64,000 nt of DNA. Source: Streptomyces sp. RB17 (lineage in GTDB: Bacteria; Actinomycetota; Actinomycetes; Streptomycetales; Streptomycetaceae). The notes beneath the pieces were generated by a model. The model ran no database searches. It was not told where the DNA came from and was given only the letters and a program-made list of their open reading frames with translations. Of this stretch, positions 53,277 through 61,028 are shown one piece after another (the first letter of the stretch is position 1; every line of letters starts with the position of its first letter). The translations under genes and the position numbers were made by a program. Location: positions 558,001 to 622,000 of the forward strand of contig NZ_WEGL01000003.1 in NCBI RefSeq assembly GCF_009604455.1. Direction: 5' to 3'.

Positions 53277-54512
53277 GTGAACGACCTCGCTCTCCTCCTC
53301 ACCCCCGAAGGCCGCGCCCTCCTCGACGAGGTCCGCGACACCGCCCCGGCCGACGAACTCGCCGTCGCCACCCGGCTGCGCCGCGACCACCCCGCCGAGC
53401 TGGTGTCGGCCGCGCTCGGCCAGGCCCGGCTGCGGCAGCGCGCGGTGGCGAAGTTCGGGGCGGCGGACGCGGGGCGGATGTTCTTCACGCCGAACGGGGT
53501 CGAGCAGTCGACGCGGACGAGCATCGCCGCCTACCGGGCCGAGCGGTTCAGGAACCTCGGCGTGACCTCGGTCGCCGACCTGTGCTGCGGGATCGGCGGC
53601 GACGCGATCGCGTTCGCGCGGGCGGGGATCCGGGTGCTCGCCGTGGACCGGGATCCGGTGACCGCCGCCGTGGCACGGGCGAACGCCGAGGTGCTGGGAC
53701 TGGGCGAGCTGATCGAGGTGCGCGAGGCGGACGTCACGCAGGTGGACACGGGCGGGTACGACGCCGTGTTCGTGGACCCCGCCCGGCGGGGCGGGCGATC
53801 AGGAGGGGCCGCGCGACGGGGGTCCCCCCAGGCTTTCGGCACGGGCGGGCGGATCTTCGACCCGGAGGCGTACTCCCCACCCCTTTCCTGGGCGATCGAG
53901 GCCGCCCGCACCGCACCCAGCGCGGCGCTGAAGGTGGCGCCCGGCATTCCGCACGAGGCCGTGCCCGCCGACGCCGAGGCCGAGTGGATCTCGGACGGCG
54001 GGGACGTCAAGGAGGCGGTGGTGTGGTTCGGCACCGAGCCGGGCCTGGTCCGCGCCACCCTGCTGCCCGGCCCGCGCACCCTCCTCGGCAAGGGGCTGCC
54101 CGACCCACAGGTCCGGCCGGTGGGGCGCTATCTGTACGAGCCCGACGGCGCCGTCATCCGCGCCCATCTGGTCGCCGAGGCGGCCGAGCAGCTGGACGGC
54201 GGCCTGATCGACCCCACCATCGCCTATGTCACCGCCGACGACCTGCGCCCCACCGGGTACGCCTCCGCCTACGAGATCACCGACCGGCTCCCGTTCAACG
54301 TCAAGAAGTTGAAGGCCCTGCTGCGGGAGCGCGAGGTCGGCACGCTGACCGTGAAGAAGCGCGGGTCGGCCGTCGAGCCGGAGGAACTGCGCAGGAAGGT
54401 CAAGCCGCAGGGGCCGAACGCGGCGACCGTGTTCCTCACCCGGGTCGCGGGGGCGCCGGCCATGCTGATCGGGGCCCCCGCGACACCGCCCGCGGCTACT
54501 GCGCAGCCGTAG
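53277..54512 (+). CDS. THUMP-like class I SAM methyltransferase, with in-frame 54-bp insertion
   Basis: A 411-residue methyltransferase starting at GTG 53277. An N-terminal helical part is followed by a class I SAM fold (TSVADLCCGIGGDAIAFARA near 98-117, DRDPVTAAVARANAEVLG, VFVDPARR) and a C-terminal THUMP-like region (YASAYEITDRLPFNVKKLKA, TVKKRGSAVEPEELRRK, GAPAMLIG). Actinobacterial relatives of this layout probably modify RNA bases. An 18-residue stretch (53798-53851) within the catalytic region is flanked by a 9-bp direct repeat GGGCGGGCG and breaks the usual DPARR...GGRIFDPEAYSPP block. It may affect activity. Confidence 0.85.
   Translation: MNDLALLLTPEGRALLDEVRDTAPADELAVATRLRRDHPAELVSAALGQARLRQRAVAKFGAADAGRMFFTPNGVEQSTRTSIAAYRAERFRNLGVTSVADLCCGIGGDAIAFARAGIRVLAVDRDPVTAAVARANAEVLGLGELIEVREADVTQVDTGGYDAVFVDPARRGGRSGGAARRGSPQAFGTGGRIFDPEAYSPPLSWAIEAARTAPSAALKVAPGIPHEAVPADAEAEWISDGGDVKEAVVWFGTEPGLVRATLLPGPRTLLGKGLPDPQVRPVGRYLYEPDGAVIRAHLVAEAAEQLDGGLIDPTIAYVTADDLRPTGYASAYEITDRLPFNVKKLKALLREREVGTLTVKKRGSAVEPEELRRKVKPQGPNAATVFLTRVAGAPAMLIGAPATPPAATAQP
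53798..53851 (+). repeat. 54-bp insertion flanked by 9-bp direct repeats within methyltransferase gene
   Basis: GGGCGGGCG occurs at 53789-53797 and 53843-53851. The segment between carries a GGGGGTCCCCCC palindrome and AGGCTTTCGGC, which has the look of dispersed Streptomyces repeats. Its length keeps the frame. Presence relative to orthologues would need alignment. Confidence 0.5.
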
Positions 54513-54574
54513 CGCGCAGCGCGCCCAGGGCAGTGGCGACGCCGGTTGCGTGGCAGCCGCGCACCTGTGAACCG

Positions 54575-55852
54575 TCATTCATCAGCAAGGGAATGCAGTT
54601 TCGAGAGCAACAGCTGCCGCTCGCGTGCGTTGCGCGTGAGCGCCACCGCCCGCTCGAGCTCCGCCCGTGCCTCCGCCGTACGGCCGAGGCGGGCCAGGAG
54701 GTCGCCGCGGACGCTGGGCAGCAGGTGGTAGTCGCGCAGGGCGGGTTCGGCGGTCAGGGCGTCCACCAGCTTCAGGGCCTCGGCCGGACCGTCGGCCATC
54801 GACACCGCGACCGCGCGGTTCAGCTCGACCACCGGGGACGGGGCGCGGGCCGCCAGCAGGCCGTACAGGGTGGCGATGGCACGCCAGTCGGTCTCCTCGT
54901 AGTGGTAGGCGTGCGCGTGGCACGCGGCGATGGCCGCCTGGAGGGCGTACGGGCCCGGGGCGCCGCTCGCCGTGGCACCGGCCCGGTCGAGGGCGCGGAT
55001 GCCGCGGGCGATGAGCATGCGGTTCCAGCGGCGGCGGTTCTGGTCCTTCAGCAGCACCGGCTCGCCGTCCGGGTCGGTGCGGGCGGCCGTGCGGGACGCC
55101 TGGAACTCCAGCAGCGCGGTCAGGCCGTGCACCTCCGGTTCCTTGGGCATCAGCGCGGACAGCACGCGGGCCAGGCGCAGCGCGTCCTCGCACAGGCCGG
55201 GGCGCAGCAGGTCGTCGCCGGCGGTCGCCGCGTACCCCTCGTTGAAGATCAGGTAGATGACGTCAAGGACGGAGCCGAGGCGGGCCTCGCGGTCGGGGCC
55301 GTAGGGCACCTCGAAGGCCACGTTCTGCTTCGCCAGGGTGCGCTTGGCGCGGACGATGCGCTGGGCGATCGTCGGCTCCGGGACGAGGTGGGCGCGGGCG
55401 ATCTCGGCCGTGCTCAGGCCGCCGACCAGGCGCAGGGTGAGCGCGATGCGGGCCTCGCGCGACAGCACCGGGTGGCAGGCGGTGAACACCAGCCGGAGCA
55501 GGTCGTCGTCGATGTCGTCCGGGTCGGTGGGCTCGTCGTACGAGACGGGGGCCGACTGCGAGAGATCCCTGCCGATCTCCTGCAGCTTGCGGGCGTAGGT
55601 CTCGCGGCGCCGGATCAGATCGACGGCGCGGTGCCGGGCGGTGGCCATGAGCCAGGCCCCGGGGTTGCCGGGCACGCCGTCGCGCGGCCATTGCTCCAGG
55701 GCGGCGACCAGCGCGTCCTGCGCCAGCTCCTCGGCGAGGCCGACGTCCCGGACGATCCGGGCGACGCCGGCGATGACGCGGGGCGACTCCAGGCGGAAGA
55801 CGGTCTCGATCGCGTGCGCCGCCGTGGGCGCCGTGGTGGGCTGTGGTTCCAC
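54575..55852 (-). CDS. ECF42-type RNA polymerase sigma factor with C-terminal helical extension
   Basis: A 425-residue extracytoplasmic-function sigma factor. Region 2 (HAIETVFRLESPRVIAGVAR, ELAQDALVAALEQWPRDG, WLMATARHRAVDLIRRRETY) and region 4 (LTLRLVGGLSTAEIARAHLV, APTIAQRIVRAKRT-type) are followed by a DUF6596-type helical repeat region of about 230 residues ending in TPR-like RTAEARAELERAVALTRNA. It is 45 bases downstream of a DGPF gene on the same strand. ECF42 sigma factors are typically linked to DGPF genes and lack anti-sigma factors; the long C-terminus controls activity. The target set is unknown. Confidence 0.92.
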   Translation of the reverse strand: MEPQPTTAPTAAHAIETVFRLESPRVIAGVARIVRDVGLAEELAQDALVAALEQWPRDGVPGNPGAWLMATARHRAVDLIRRRETYARKLQEIGRDLSQSAPVSYDEPTDPDDIDDDLLRLVFTACHPVLSREARIALTLRLVGGLSTAEIARAHLVPEPTIAQRIVRAKRTLAKQNVAFEVPYGPDREARLGSVLDVIYLIFNEGYAATAGDDLLRPGLCEDALRLARVLSALMPKEPEVHGLTALLEFQASRTAARTDPDGEPVLLKDQNRRRWNRMLIARGIRALDRAGATASGAPGPYALQAAIAACHAHAYHYEETDWRAIATLYGLLAARAPSPVVELNRAVAVSMADGPAEALKLVDALTAEPALRDYHLLPSVRGDLLARLGRTAEARAELERAVALTRNARERQLLLSKLHSLADE

Positions 55853-55897
55853 AACCCACCATGCAACACCCCCGGGCGCCCCGGGGCCAGGTACGGC

Positions 55898-56254
55898 TCA
55901 GCCCTCGGCGATCTCCCGCACCTCACAGGTCACGGTCCAGAAGTCCTCGTGGACCTGCAGGAACCGCTTGGCCCACTCCAGGGCCTCGGCCTTGTCCTTG
56001 CACTGCATGATCGCGTAGCCGCCGACGGCCTCCTTGGTCTCGGTGAACGGCCCGTCGGTGACGGAGATCTTGCCGCCCTCCCAGCGCACCCTGGCGCCCT
56101 GGGCGGTCGGGGTGAGCCCGGCGGTGTCGAGCATGACGCCGGCCTTGGTGACCTCCTCGATCAGCTCGCCCATCCGCTGCATCAGCTCGGGACTGGGGCC
56201 CTCGGCGGGGACGGAGGACTCGTCGATGCGCACGAGCGACAGGTAGCGGGGCAT
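55898..56254 (-). CDS. DGPF (YCII-related) protein, ECF42 partner
   Basis: A 118-residue YCII-like ferredoxin-fold protein: PRYLSLVRIDESSVPAEGPS, the DGPF motif in VTDGPFTETKEAVGGYAIMQ and a C-terminal VTCEVREI. ATG 56254 has GAAGGAG 6 bases upstream. It is the first gene of a probable two-gene operon with the ECF42 sigma factor. DGPF genes are typical ECF42 targets or signal partners. The enzymatic role of this protein is unknown. Confidence 0.92.
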   Translation of the reverse strand: MPRYLSLVRIDESSVPAEGPSPELMQRMGELIEEVTKAGVMLDTAGLTPTAQGARVRWEGGKISVTDGPFTETKEAVGGYAIMQCKDKAEALEWAKRFLQVHEDFWTVTCEVREIAEG

Positions 56255-56364
56255 GGTGGCTCCTTCGGTCGGGCGGCGGGGCCTCTCCCCGCCACTCACC
56301 CATGCGTCGAACGGGAGACACCCGGATCGACACGCTCAGCGGAAATTCTTTCCGCCATCCGTGA

Positions 56365-57368
56365 TCACTTCAGCTCGAAACCGAATCCGGCCTTCACGTA
56401 CGGCGCCCCGACCGCCCTCGGCCCGATGACCAGGGCCGCGTCCGTGACCAGGCCGGCCGGGCGTCCGCGCAGCACCCAGACCGCGCCGTCGCCGCCGTCC
56501 TCACCGGTGGCCGAGGAGGCCAGGTCGGCGTACCCGTTGCCGCTGCCGGTCAGCCCGGAACGACTGCCGCGCAGCACGTCGACCACCCCCTCGGACCTGT
56601 TCTCACCGGGCGCGCCGATCGCCACGTCGTCGATGCCGTCGCCGTTGACGTCGCCGAGCACGGCGCTGTCGCCCGTCGTGTGCCAGTCGGCGGGCTGCGC
56701 GAGGCCGGCGGGGCCGCTCCCGTAGAGGCCGAGCCGTCATGGATGTCGATGTACTGGAGGTGCTCGGGGTCGAGCGGGGTCCGGGACACCGGGGTGCCGG
56801 TGCGCGTGAGCGGGCCCTTCCAGAGGGCGGCGGTGATGCCGTGTGGGTCGTCGCCGGGGGCGAAGCCGGTGCGGAACACGGCGAGGTCGAGGCGCCCGTC
56901 GCCGTCGAAGTCGCCGGTCTGGGTGTCGGTGGCGGCGATCGGCGCGCCGCCGGACAGGCCGTGCGGGCCGCCCCCACACCACGACCGCGTCGGCGGACGC
57001 CGAGCCGGTGCCGACGACGAGGTCCGCGTAGCCGTCGCCGTCCAGGTCGCCCTTGGACAGCTGGAGGCCGAACCTCTGTCCCGCGGCCGGGCTGCCGGGT
57101 ATGGCGCCCGTGGCCCGGCTGAGGATCGTGCGCCGGCCGGTGGACAGGCCGTGCGGGCCGCCATGCATGACGGTGACGCAGCCCGCCGCGGACCGGCCGT
57201 CGATCGTGCCGTTCGGGGCGGCGACGGCCAGGTCGGGGTATCCGTCGCCGTTGAAGTCGTCCCGGACGGGCGCGACCGTCTTCGAGGCGTACGCGGTCGG
57301 ACCGCGAGCCCGAGGGCGGTGAGGGCCAGGGGCAGCGCCCAGCGGGCGGGTGAACGCAAGCAGAACAC
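56365..57368 (-). pseudogene. Secreted FG-GAP (integrin alpha-like) repeat protein, three frameshifts
   Basis: A signal peptide (GTG 57368, FCLRSPARWALPLALTALGL) and four FG-GAP calcium-binding repeats (DFNGDGYPDLAVAAPNG, DLDGDGYADLVVGTG, DFDGDGRLDLAVFRTG, DVNGDGIDDVAIGAPG) are present in order, but in different frames. The reading frame changes near 57293 (one base missing after the signal peptide), near 56973 (one extra G in a GGGGG run) and near 56737 (one base missing). The reconstructed protein would be about 330 residues. Such proteins are usually surface or cell-wall associated. Either a decaying gene or sequencing errors in homopolymers; the neighbouring genes are clean, which favours decay. 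Confidence 0.82.
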
Positions 57369-57440
57369 CGGAAGGCTCCCTGTCGTACGGCGACCCGGTC
57401 ACCGCAGCGGACCCGTGGGACACCGGCAGGGTCGTACGGG

Positions 57441-58508
57441 TCAGCGCAGGGAGGCCCACAGGTCGCTCGCCGCCGGTTCTTTCGCGATCACCCGGTTGTG
57501 GTCGGAGGGGGCGGTGACGACCGGCATCATGACCGTCCTCACATGGTCGGCGGTCAGGTCCTTCAGGCTCTGGCCGAGCCGCATCAGCTCGCCCAGGGAG
57601 TCCAGGCCGGTGTCGGTGGTGAGGCTCGCGGTGACCGCGTCGGCGACCCGGTACAGCCTGGCCGGGTCGGTGAGCAGGTTCGTGGCGGCCATCTGCTCCA
57701 GCAGGGCCTTGACCAGCATCTGCTGCAGCCCTATGCGGCCGAGGTCGCTGCCGTCGCCTATGCCGTGCCGGGTGCGGGCGAGCGCGAGGGCCTGCTTGCC
57801 GTCGAGGTGGTGGAGGCCGGCCTTCAGGTGCAGATGACTCATGTCGTCGTCGATGTCCTGCGTGGTGGTCACGTCGACCCCGCCGAGCGCGTCGACCAGC
57901 CTGGCGAAGCCGGAGAAGTCGATCTCGACGTAGTGGTCCATGCGGACGTCCGTGATCGACTCGACGGTCTTCACCGCGCACACCGGCCCGCCCACCGCGT
58001 AGGCGCTGTTGAACATCGCGCCGTAGGCCACCGCCGAGGAGCCGCCGGAGGCGAGCGGGCAGGACGGGCGGGTGACGAGGGTGTCGCGCGGGATGCTGAC
58101 GACGGTGGCCCTCGTACGCCCCGCGTCGATGTGCACCACCATCGCCGTGTCCGAGCGGGCACCGGAACTGTCGCCGCCGCCGAGCTCCTTGTTGGCCTTG
58201 CCGCTGCGCGAGTCCGAGCCGAGGACCAGGATGTTCAGGGAGCCGGTCGGCAGCGGGGAGGCGGCGGCCGAGGCGCTCGCGGACGGGGTGGTCACCGCAC
58301 GGGCGGGCCGGTCGTCACCGAGCGCGCTGTTGATGTCGACGCTTTTGATGTTGTGGTTCAGATGCCAGTACGCCCAGCCCACCGCAGCCGAACCCAGCAC
58401 CAGGGCGCCCGCCAGAGTGAGGCCGACGATCTTCAGCGCTCCCGACCGCCGGCCCACTTGTCTACCCGCTTCGCCGTGCTCCTCGTGGTGCTCCATGTGT
58501 CGCGTCAC
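57441..58508 (-). CDS. LytR-CpsA-Psr (LCP) family glycopolymer ligase
   Basis: A 355-residue membrane-anchored LCP protein. It has a short cytosolic leader, one membrane helix (LKIVGLTLAGALVLGSAAVG), then the LCP domain: LNILVLGSDSRSGK, ARSDTAMVVHIDAGRTRATV, VSIPRDTLV with the conserved Arg/Asp, DHYVEIDFSGFARLVDALGG and LARTRHGIGDGSDLGRIGLQ. LCP proteins attach teichoic acid-like or other glycopolymers to peptidoglycan. The start is GTG 58508, with ATG 58496 as an alternative; neither has a strong ribosome site. Upstream DNA is comparatively AT-rich. Confidence 0.93.
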   Translation of the reverse strand: MTRHMEHHEEHGEAGRQVGRRSGALKIVGLTLAGALVLGSAAVGWAYWHLNHNIKSVDINSALGDDRPARAVTTPSASASAAASPLPTGSLNILVLGSDSRSGKANKELGGGDSSGARSDTAMVVHIDAGRTRATVVSIPRDTLVTRPSCPLASGGSSAVAYGAMFNSAYAVGGPVCAVKTVESITDVRMDHYVEIDFSGFARLVDALGGVDVTTTQDIDDDMSHLHLKAGLHHLDGKQALALARTRHGIGDGSDLGRIGLQQMLVKALLEQMAATNLLTDPARLYRVADAVTASLTTDTGLDSLGELMRLGQSLKDLTADHVRTVMMPVVTAPSDHNRVIAKEPAASDLWASLR

Positions 58509-58581
58509 GCCAGGAACGTAAGTCCGAATTATTAGGGGACTGTTAGCGGAAGCGGTGAGATTCGGTTTTCTTCGGATTTTC

Positions 58582-58698
58582 TCATCCCAGCGTCACCGTG
58601 GGTACCGGATTGCCGCCGCTCCAGGCCGCGTTGACACCGAACGTCACCGAACCACCGCCCGGCACCGGCCCGTTGTACGGGGCTTTCGGCCACCGCGT
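58582..58698 (-). pseudogene. Orphan C-terminal fragment of a carbohydrate-binding module (CBM2)
   Basis: On the minus strand, directly after the LacI gene's stop, one frame reads a CBM2 C-terminus: YNGPVPG then GGSVTFGVNAAWSGGNPVPT, then VTLG and a stop at 58582. The FGVNAAWSG and NPVPT blocks and the terminal position are diagnostic of family 2 cellulose/xylan-binding modules. It has no start and its upstream part is missing. It is the relic of a deleted cellulase or chitinase-type gene. Confidence 0.72.
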
Positions 58699-59729
58699 CA
58701 CACGGCCGCGGGCGCCGCCGTGCTGCTGCGGACGACGAGGCTGGTCGCCAGCTCCACCCGGGTCGCCGCCCGCTCCTCCTGCTCGCGGCCCAGCTCCAGC
58801 ACCAGGCGGGCCGCGGCCTCGGCCATCTCGGTGAGCGGCTGCCGTACGGTCGTCAGCGGCGGGCCGACCCAGCGGGCCACCGGCAGATCGTCGAAGCCGA
58901 CCACGCTGAGGTCCTCCGGGATGCGCAGGCCCAGCTCACGGGCGGCCTCGTACAGGCCGAGCGCCTGCAGGTCGTTGCCCGCGAAGACGGCCGTCGGCCG
59001 GTCGGGGCGGCGCAGCAGCGTCAGGCCCAGCCGGTAGCCGGCGTCGTGGTGGAAGTCGCCGACCACGATCAGCGAGGGGTCGACGGGCAGGCCGGCCGTC
59101 TCCAGGGCGGCGCGGTAGCCGTCGACCCGGGCCCGGCTGCACATCATCCGGGACGGCCCGCTGATCGCACCGATCCGGGTGTGGCCGAGCTCGACCAGAT
59201 GGCGGGTGGCGGCGAGCCCGCCCTGCCAGTTGGTGGCGCCGATGGACGGCACGTCGGGGCCCGGGTCGCCGGCCGGGTCCATCACCACGAACGGGATGGA
59301 GCGGCTGGTCAGCAGGGCCCGCTGGGACTCGTCGAGCCCGGAGAGCACCAGCACCACACCGTGCGGGCGGCGCGCGGCCACCTGGTCGGCCCAGGTCCGT
59401 CCCGGGGTGAGCCGGCCGGCCGACTCCGACAGCACCACGCTCAGCCCGGCGTCCCGGGCCACGTTCTCCACGCCCCGGATGACCTCCATCGCCCAGGCAC
59501 TCTCCAGCTCGTGGAAGACCAGGTCGATCAGCGGGGAGCGGGAGGCCTCGGCGCGGCGGCGCCGGTAGCCGTGGACGCGCAGCAGCTCCTCGACCCGGGT
59601 GCGGGTCGCGGGGGCTACATCGGCGCGGCCGTTGAGCACCTTCGAAACAGTCGGAGCCGACACCCCGGCCTCACGGGCGATCTCGGCGAGGGTCGCCGTC
59701 TGCGGTTCTGCGGGCTTCGAAGGCTTCAT
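58698..59729 (-). CDS. LacI family transcriptional regulator
   Basis: A 343-residue LacI/GalR regulator: helix-turn-helix TLAEIAREAGVSAPTVSKVLNG at about 14-35 with hinge helix RTRVEELLRVHGY, then a periplasmic-binding-like sugar domain (VVLSESAGR, SIGATNWQGGLAATRHLVEL, VFAGNDLQALGLYEAARELG, GFDDLPVARWVGPPLTTVRQ). It is likely a sugar or oligosaccharide sensor. The adjacent CBM2 relic suggests it once controlled a polysaccharide-degrading gene. Two GAA-N3-TTC-like dyads at 59794-59801 and 59814-59822 upstream may be autoregulatory sites. Current targets are unknown. Confidence 0.93.
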   Translation of the reverse strand: MKPSKPAEPQTATLAEIAREAGVSAPTVSKVLNGRADVAPATRTRVEELLRVHGYRRRRAEASRSPLIDLVFHELESAWAMEVIRGVENVARDAGLSVVLSESAGRLTPGRTWADQVAARRPHGVVLVLSGLDESQRALLTSRSIPFVVMDPAGDPGPDVPSIGATNWQGGLAATRHLVELGHTRIGAISGPSRMMCSRARVDGYRAALETAGLPVDPSLIVVGDFHHDAGYRLGLTLLRRPDRPTAVFAGNDLQALGLYEAARELGLRIPEDLSVVGFDDLPVARWVGPPLTTVRQPLTEMAEAAARLVLELGREQEERAATRVELATSLVVRSSTAAPAAV

Positions 59730-59894
59730 GCCCGCGATCGTAACGCCGCGGGCCCACCGTGACGAAGGCCTGCGGACTTCCTCAGGTTTCCCGGAACATT
59801 CGGTAACTGGGTCGAAATATTCGGGAGACCGGAGTTGAGTCGGATTGGGCCCCCAGCGCGAACCCTGGCAAAAAGCAAGCCCTGTGCGGCGCGT

Positions 59895-59916
59895 GTTCAG
59901 GATGCGTTCAGGTTGC
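59895..59916 (+). promoter_or_regulatory. Candidate PhoP box (two 11-bp direct repeats)
   Basis: GTTCAGGATGC followed directly by GTTCAGGTTGC, 48 bases upstream of the TTG start of the COG4705 gene. Spacing and GTTCA cores match the 11-bp direct-repeat units of Streptomyces PHO boxes, though the canonical unit reads GTTCACC. The assignment is tentative. Confidence 0.4.
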
Positions 59917-59963
59917 CCTTGGAAGGGTCGATGATCACCTGACACCCCCTCACAGGAGCAACC

Positions 59964-60845
59964 TTGACGACGTCTTCGGCGAGCACGAAATCCGTCATGA
60001 AGAAGCTGCCCGAGGTCACCCTCGCGTTCTGGATCATGAAGATCGCGGCGACGACCCTGGGCGAGACCGCGGGAGACCTGTTCTCCCAGACGCTCAAGCT
60101 CGGCTACTTCCTCACCACCATCGCCCTGTTCCTCGTCTTCGTGGTGACACTGGTGATCCAGCTGCGCGCGTCCCGCTACAACCCGTTCTTCTACTGGACG
60201 GTGATCCTGTCGACCTCCATGGCCGGCACCACGATGTCCGACTTCATGAACCGGGACGCCAGCGCGAAGTACCTCTCGGACGGCGCGACCAGGCTGGGCT
60301 GGGGTCCGCAGGGACTGGGCCTCGGCTACCCGGAGGGCGCCGCGATCCTGATCTCCATCCTGCTGCTGATCTTCCTCGGCTGGAAGCTGAGCGGGATGAC
60401 CTTCCAGATCACCGAGATCGTCACCTTCCGGGGCGAGGCCCTGTTCTGGTCGGCGATCCTGGTCTCCAACACCCTCGGCACCTCGATGGGCGACTTCCTG
60501 TCCGACAGCTCGGGCCTGGGCTATCTGGGCGGTGCGGCCCTGGTGACCGGCCTGCTGCTCGTCCTGGTCGCCCTGATGAGGGTCCCCGCCGTGCCGAACG
60601 TCCTGCTCTTCTGGATCGCGTTCGTGCTGACGCGTCCGCTGGGCGCCACGGCCGGCGACCTCCTGACCAAGCCGGTCGCCAAGGGCGGTCTGAACCTGGG
60701 GACCGCCGGATCCTCGGCGGTGCTGCTCGCGGTGCTGTTCGGCCTGATGGCGTACGCCCATCTGAAGGAGCGGCGGGCCACAGCACCGGCGTTCGCGGAC
60801 GGTGAGACGGAGGCGGTCCGGCGGGAGGAGGCCGGGCGCAGGTGA
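59964..60845 (+). CDS. COG4705-type multi-span membrane protein with internal repeats
   Basis: A 293-residue membrane protein with about eight helices, starting at TTG 59964 with AGGAG 6 bases upstream. It has four similar helix-end motifs: TTLGETAGDLFSQTLKLGY, TSMAGTTMSDFMNRD, NTLGTSMGDFLSDSSGLGY and RPLGATAGDLLTKPVAKGG. Each ends with G-x-(T/S)-x-x-D, which suggests duplication and a pore or ion site lined by conserved Asp. It matches COG4705, an uncharacterised membrane-anchored family. Function unknown. It may be phosphate responsive (see the direct repeats upstream). Confidence 0.8.
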   Translation: MTTSSASTKSVMKKLPEVTLAFWIMKIAATTLGETAGDLFSQTLKLGYFLTTIALFLVFVVTLVIQLRASRYNPFFYWTVILSTSMAGTTMSDFMNRDASAKYLSDGATRLGWGPQGLGLGYPEGAAILISILLLIFLGWKLSGMTFQITEIVTFRGEALFWSAILVSNTLGTSMGDFLSDSSGLGYLGGAALVTGLLLVLVALMRVPAVPNVLLFWIAFVLTRPLGATAGDLLTKPVAKGGLNLGTAGSSAVLLAVLFGLMAYAHLKERRATAPAFADGETEAVRREEAGRR

Positions 60846-60849
60846 CACG

Positions 60850-60882
60850 AAACCCCGCCCCGGATGTCCCGGGGCGGGGTTT
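60850..60882. terminator. Bidirectional terminator between COG4705 gene and tRNA
   Basis: Perfect 14-bp stem (arm AAACCCCGCCCCGG at 60850-60863, complement 60869-60882) with A-run and T-run flanks on opposite strands. It can stop both the plus-strand membrane-protein gene and the minus-strand tRNA, whose 3' end is only 3 bases away. Confidence 0.9.
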
Positions 60883-60885
60883 CTG

Positions 60886-60958
60886 TGGAGCGCCGGGCAG
60901 GCCTTGCACCTGCATCTCCCCGCAGGAAGCGGGACGTCTTTCCTTGGACCACCAACGC
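60886..60958 (-). tRNA. Atypical tRNA-Gly (anticodon UCC)
   Basis: A 73-base minus-strand cloverleaf with encoded CCA. Acceptor stem GCGTTGG/CCGGCGC (7 bp with two G-U pairs), discriminator U73, U8, a D arm with G18G19 and A14, anticodon stem TCCCG/CGGGG with loop CTTCCTG (anticodon TCC at 34-36), a four-base variable loop whose U48 can pair with A15, and T stem GCAGG/CCTGC. All bacterial GlyRS identity elements are present (G1-C72, C2-G71, G3-C70, U73, C35, C36). Oddities: the T loop reads TGCAAGG (G at 55 instead of U/pseudouridine), position 37 is U rather than a purine, and the D stem is only three good pairs with a tiny loop. Probably a charged but unconventional tRNA. Confidence 0.72.
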
Positions 60959-60998
60959 ACTGCGTTCGCACCGTTTTCCGGCCGTTCGCTGTGTGATG

Positions 60999-61028
60999 AT
61001 CATAGCCCAGTCCGGCCGGACATCTCAA
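60999..61028 (-). promoter_or_regulatory. Consensus-like promoter for the tRNA
   Basis: On the minus strand, TTGAGA (61023-61028) and TATGAT (60999-61004) are spaced by 18 bases, a near-consensus HrdB promoter. A start near 60992 would give a leader of about 34 bases before the mature tRNA 5' end. The -35 overlaps the stop codon of the gene upstream. Confidence 0.7.

Noticed and set aside
56365..57368. Programmed ribosomal frameshifting in the FG-GAP gene
   Set aside because: Three separate shifts in both directions without slippery sequences at two of them; decay or sequencing errors are simpler.
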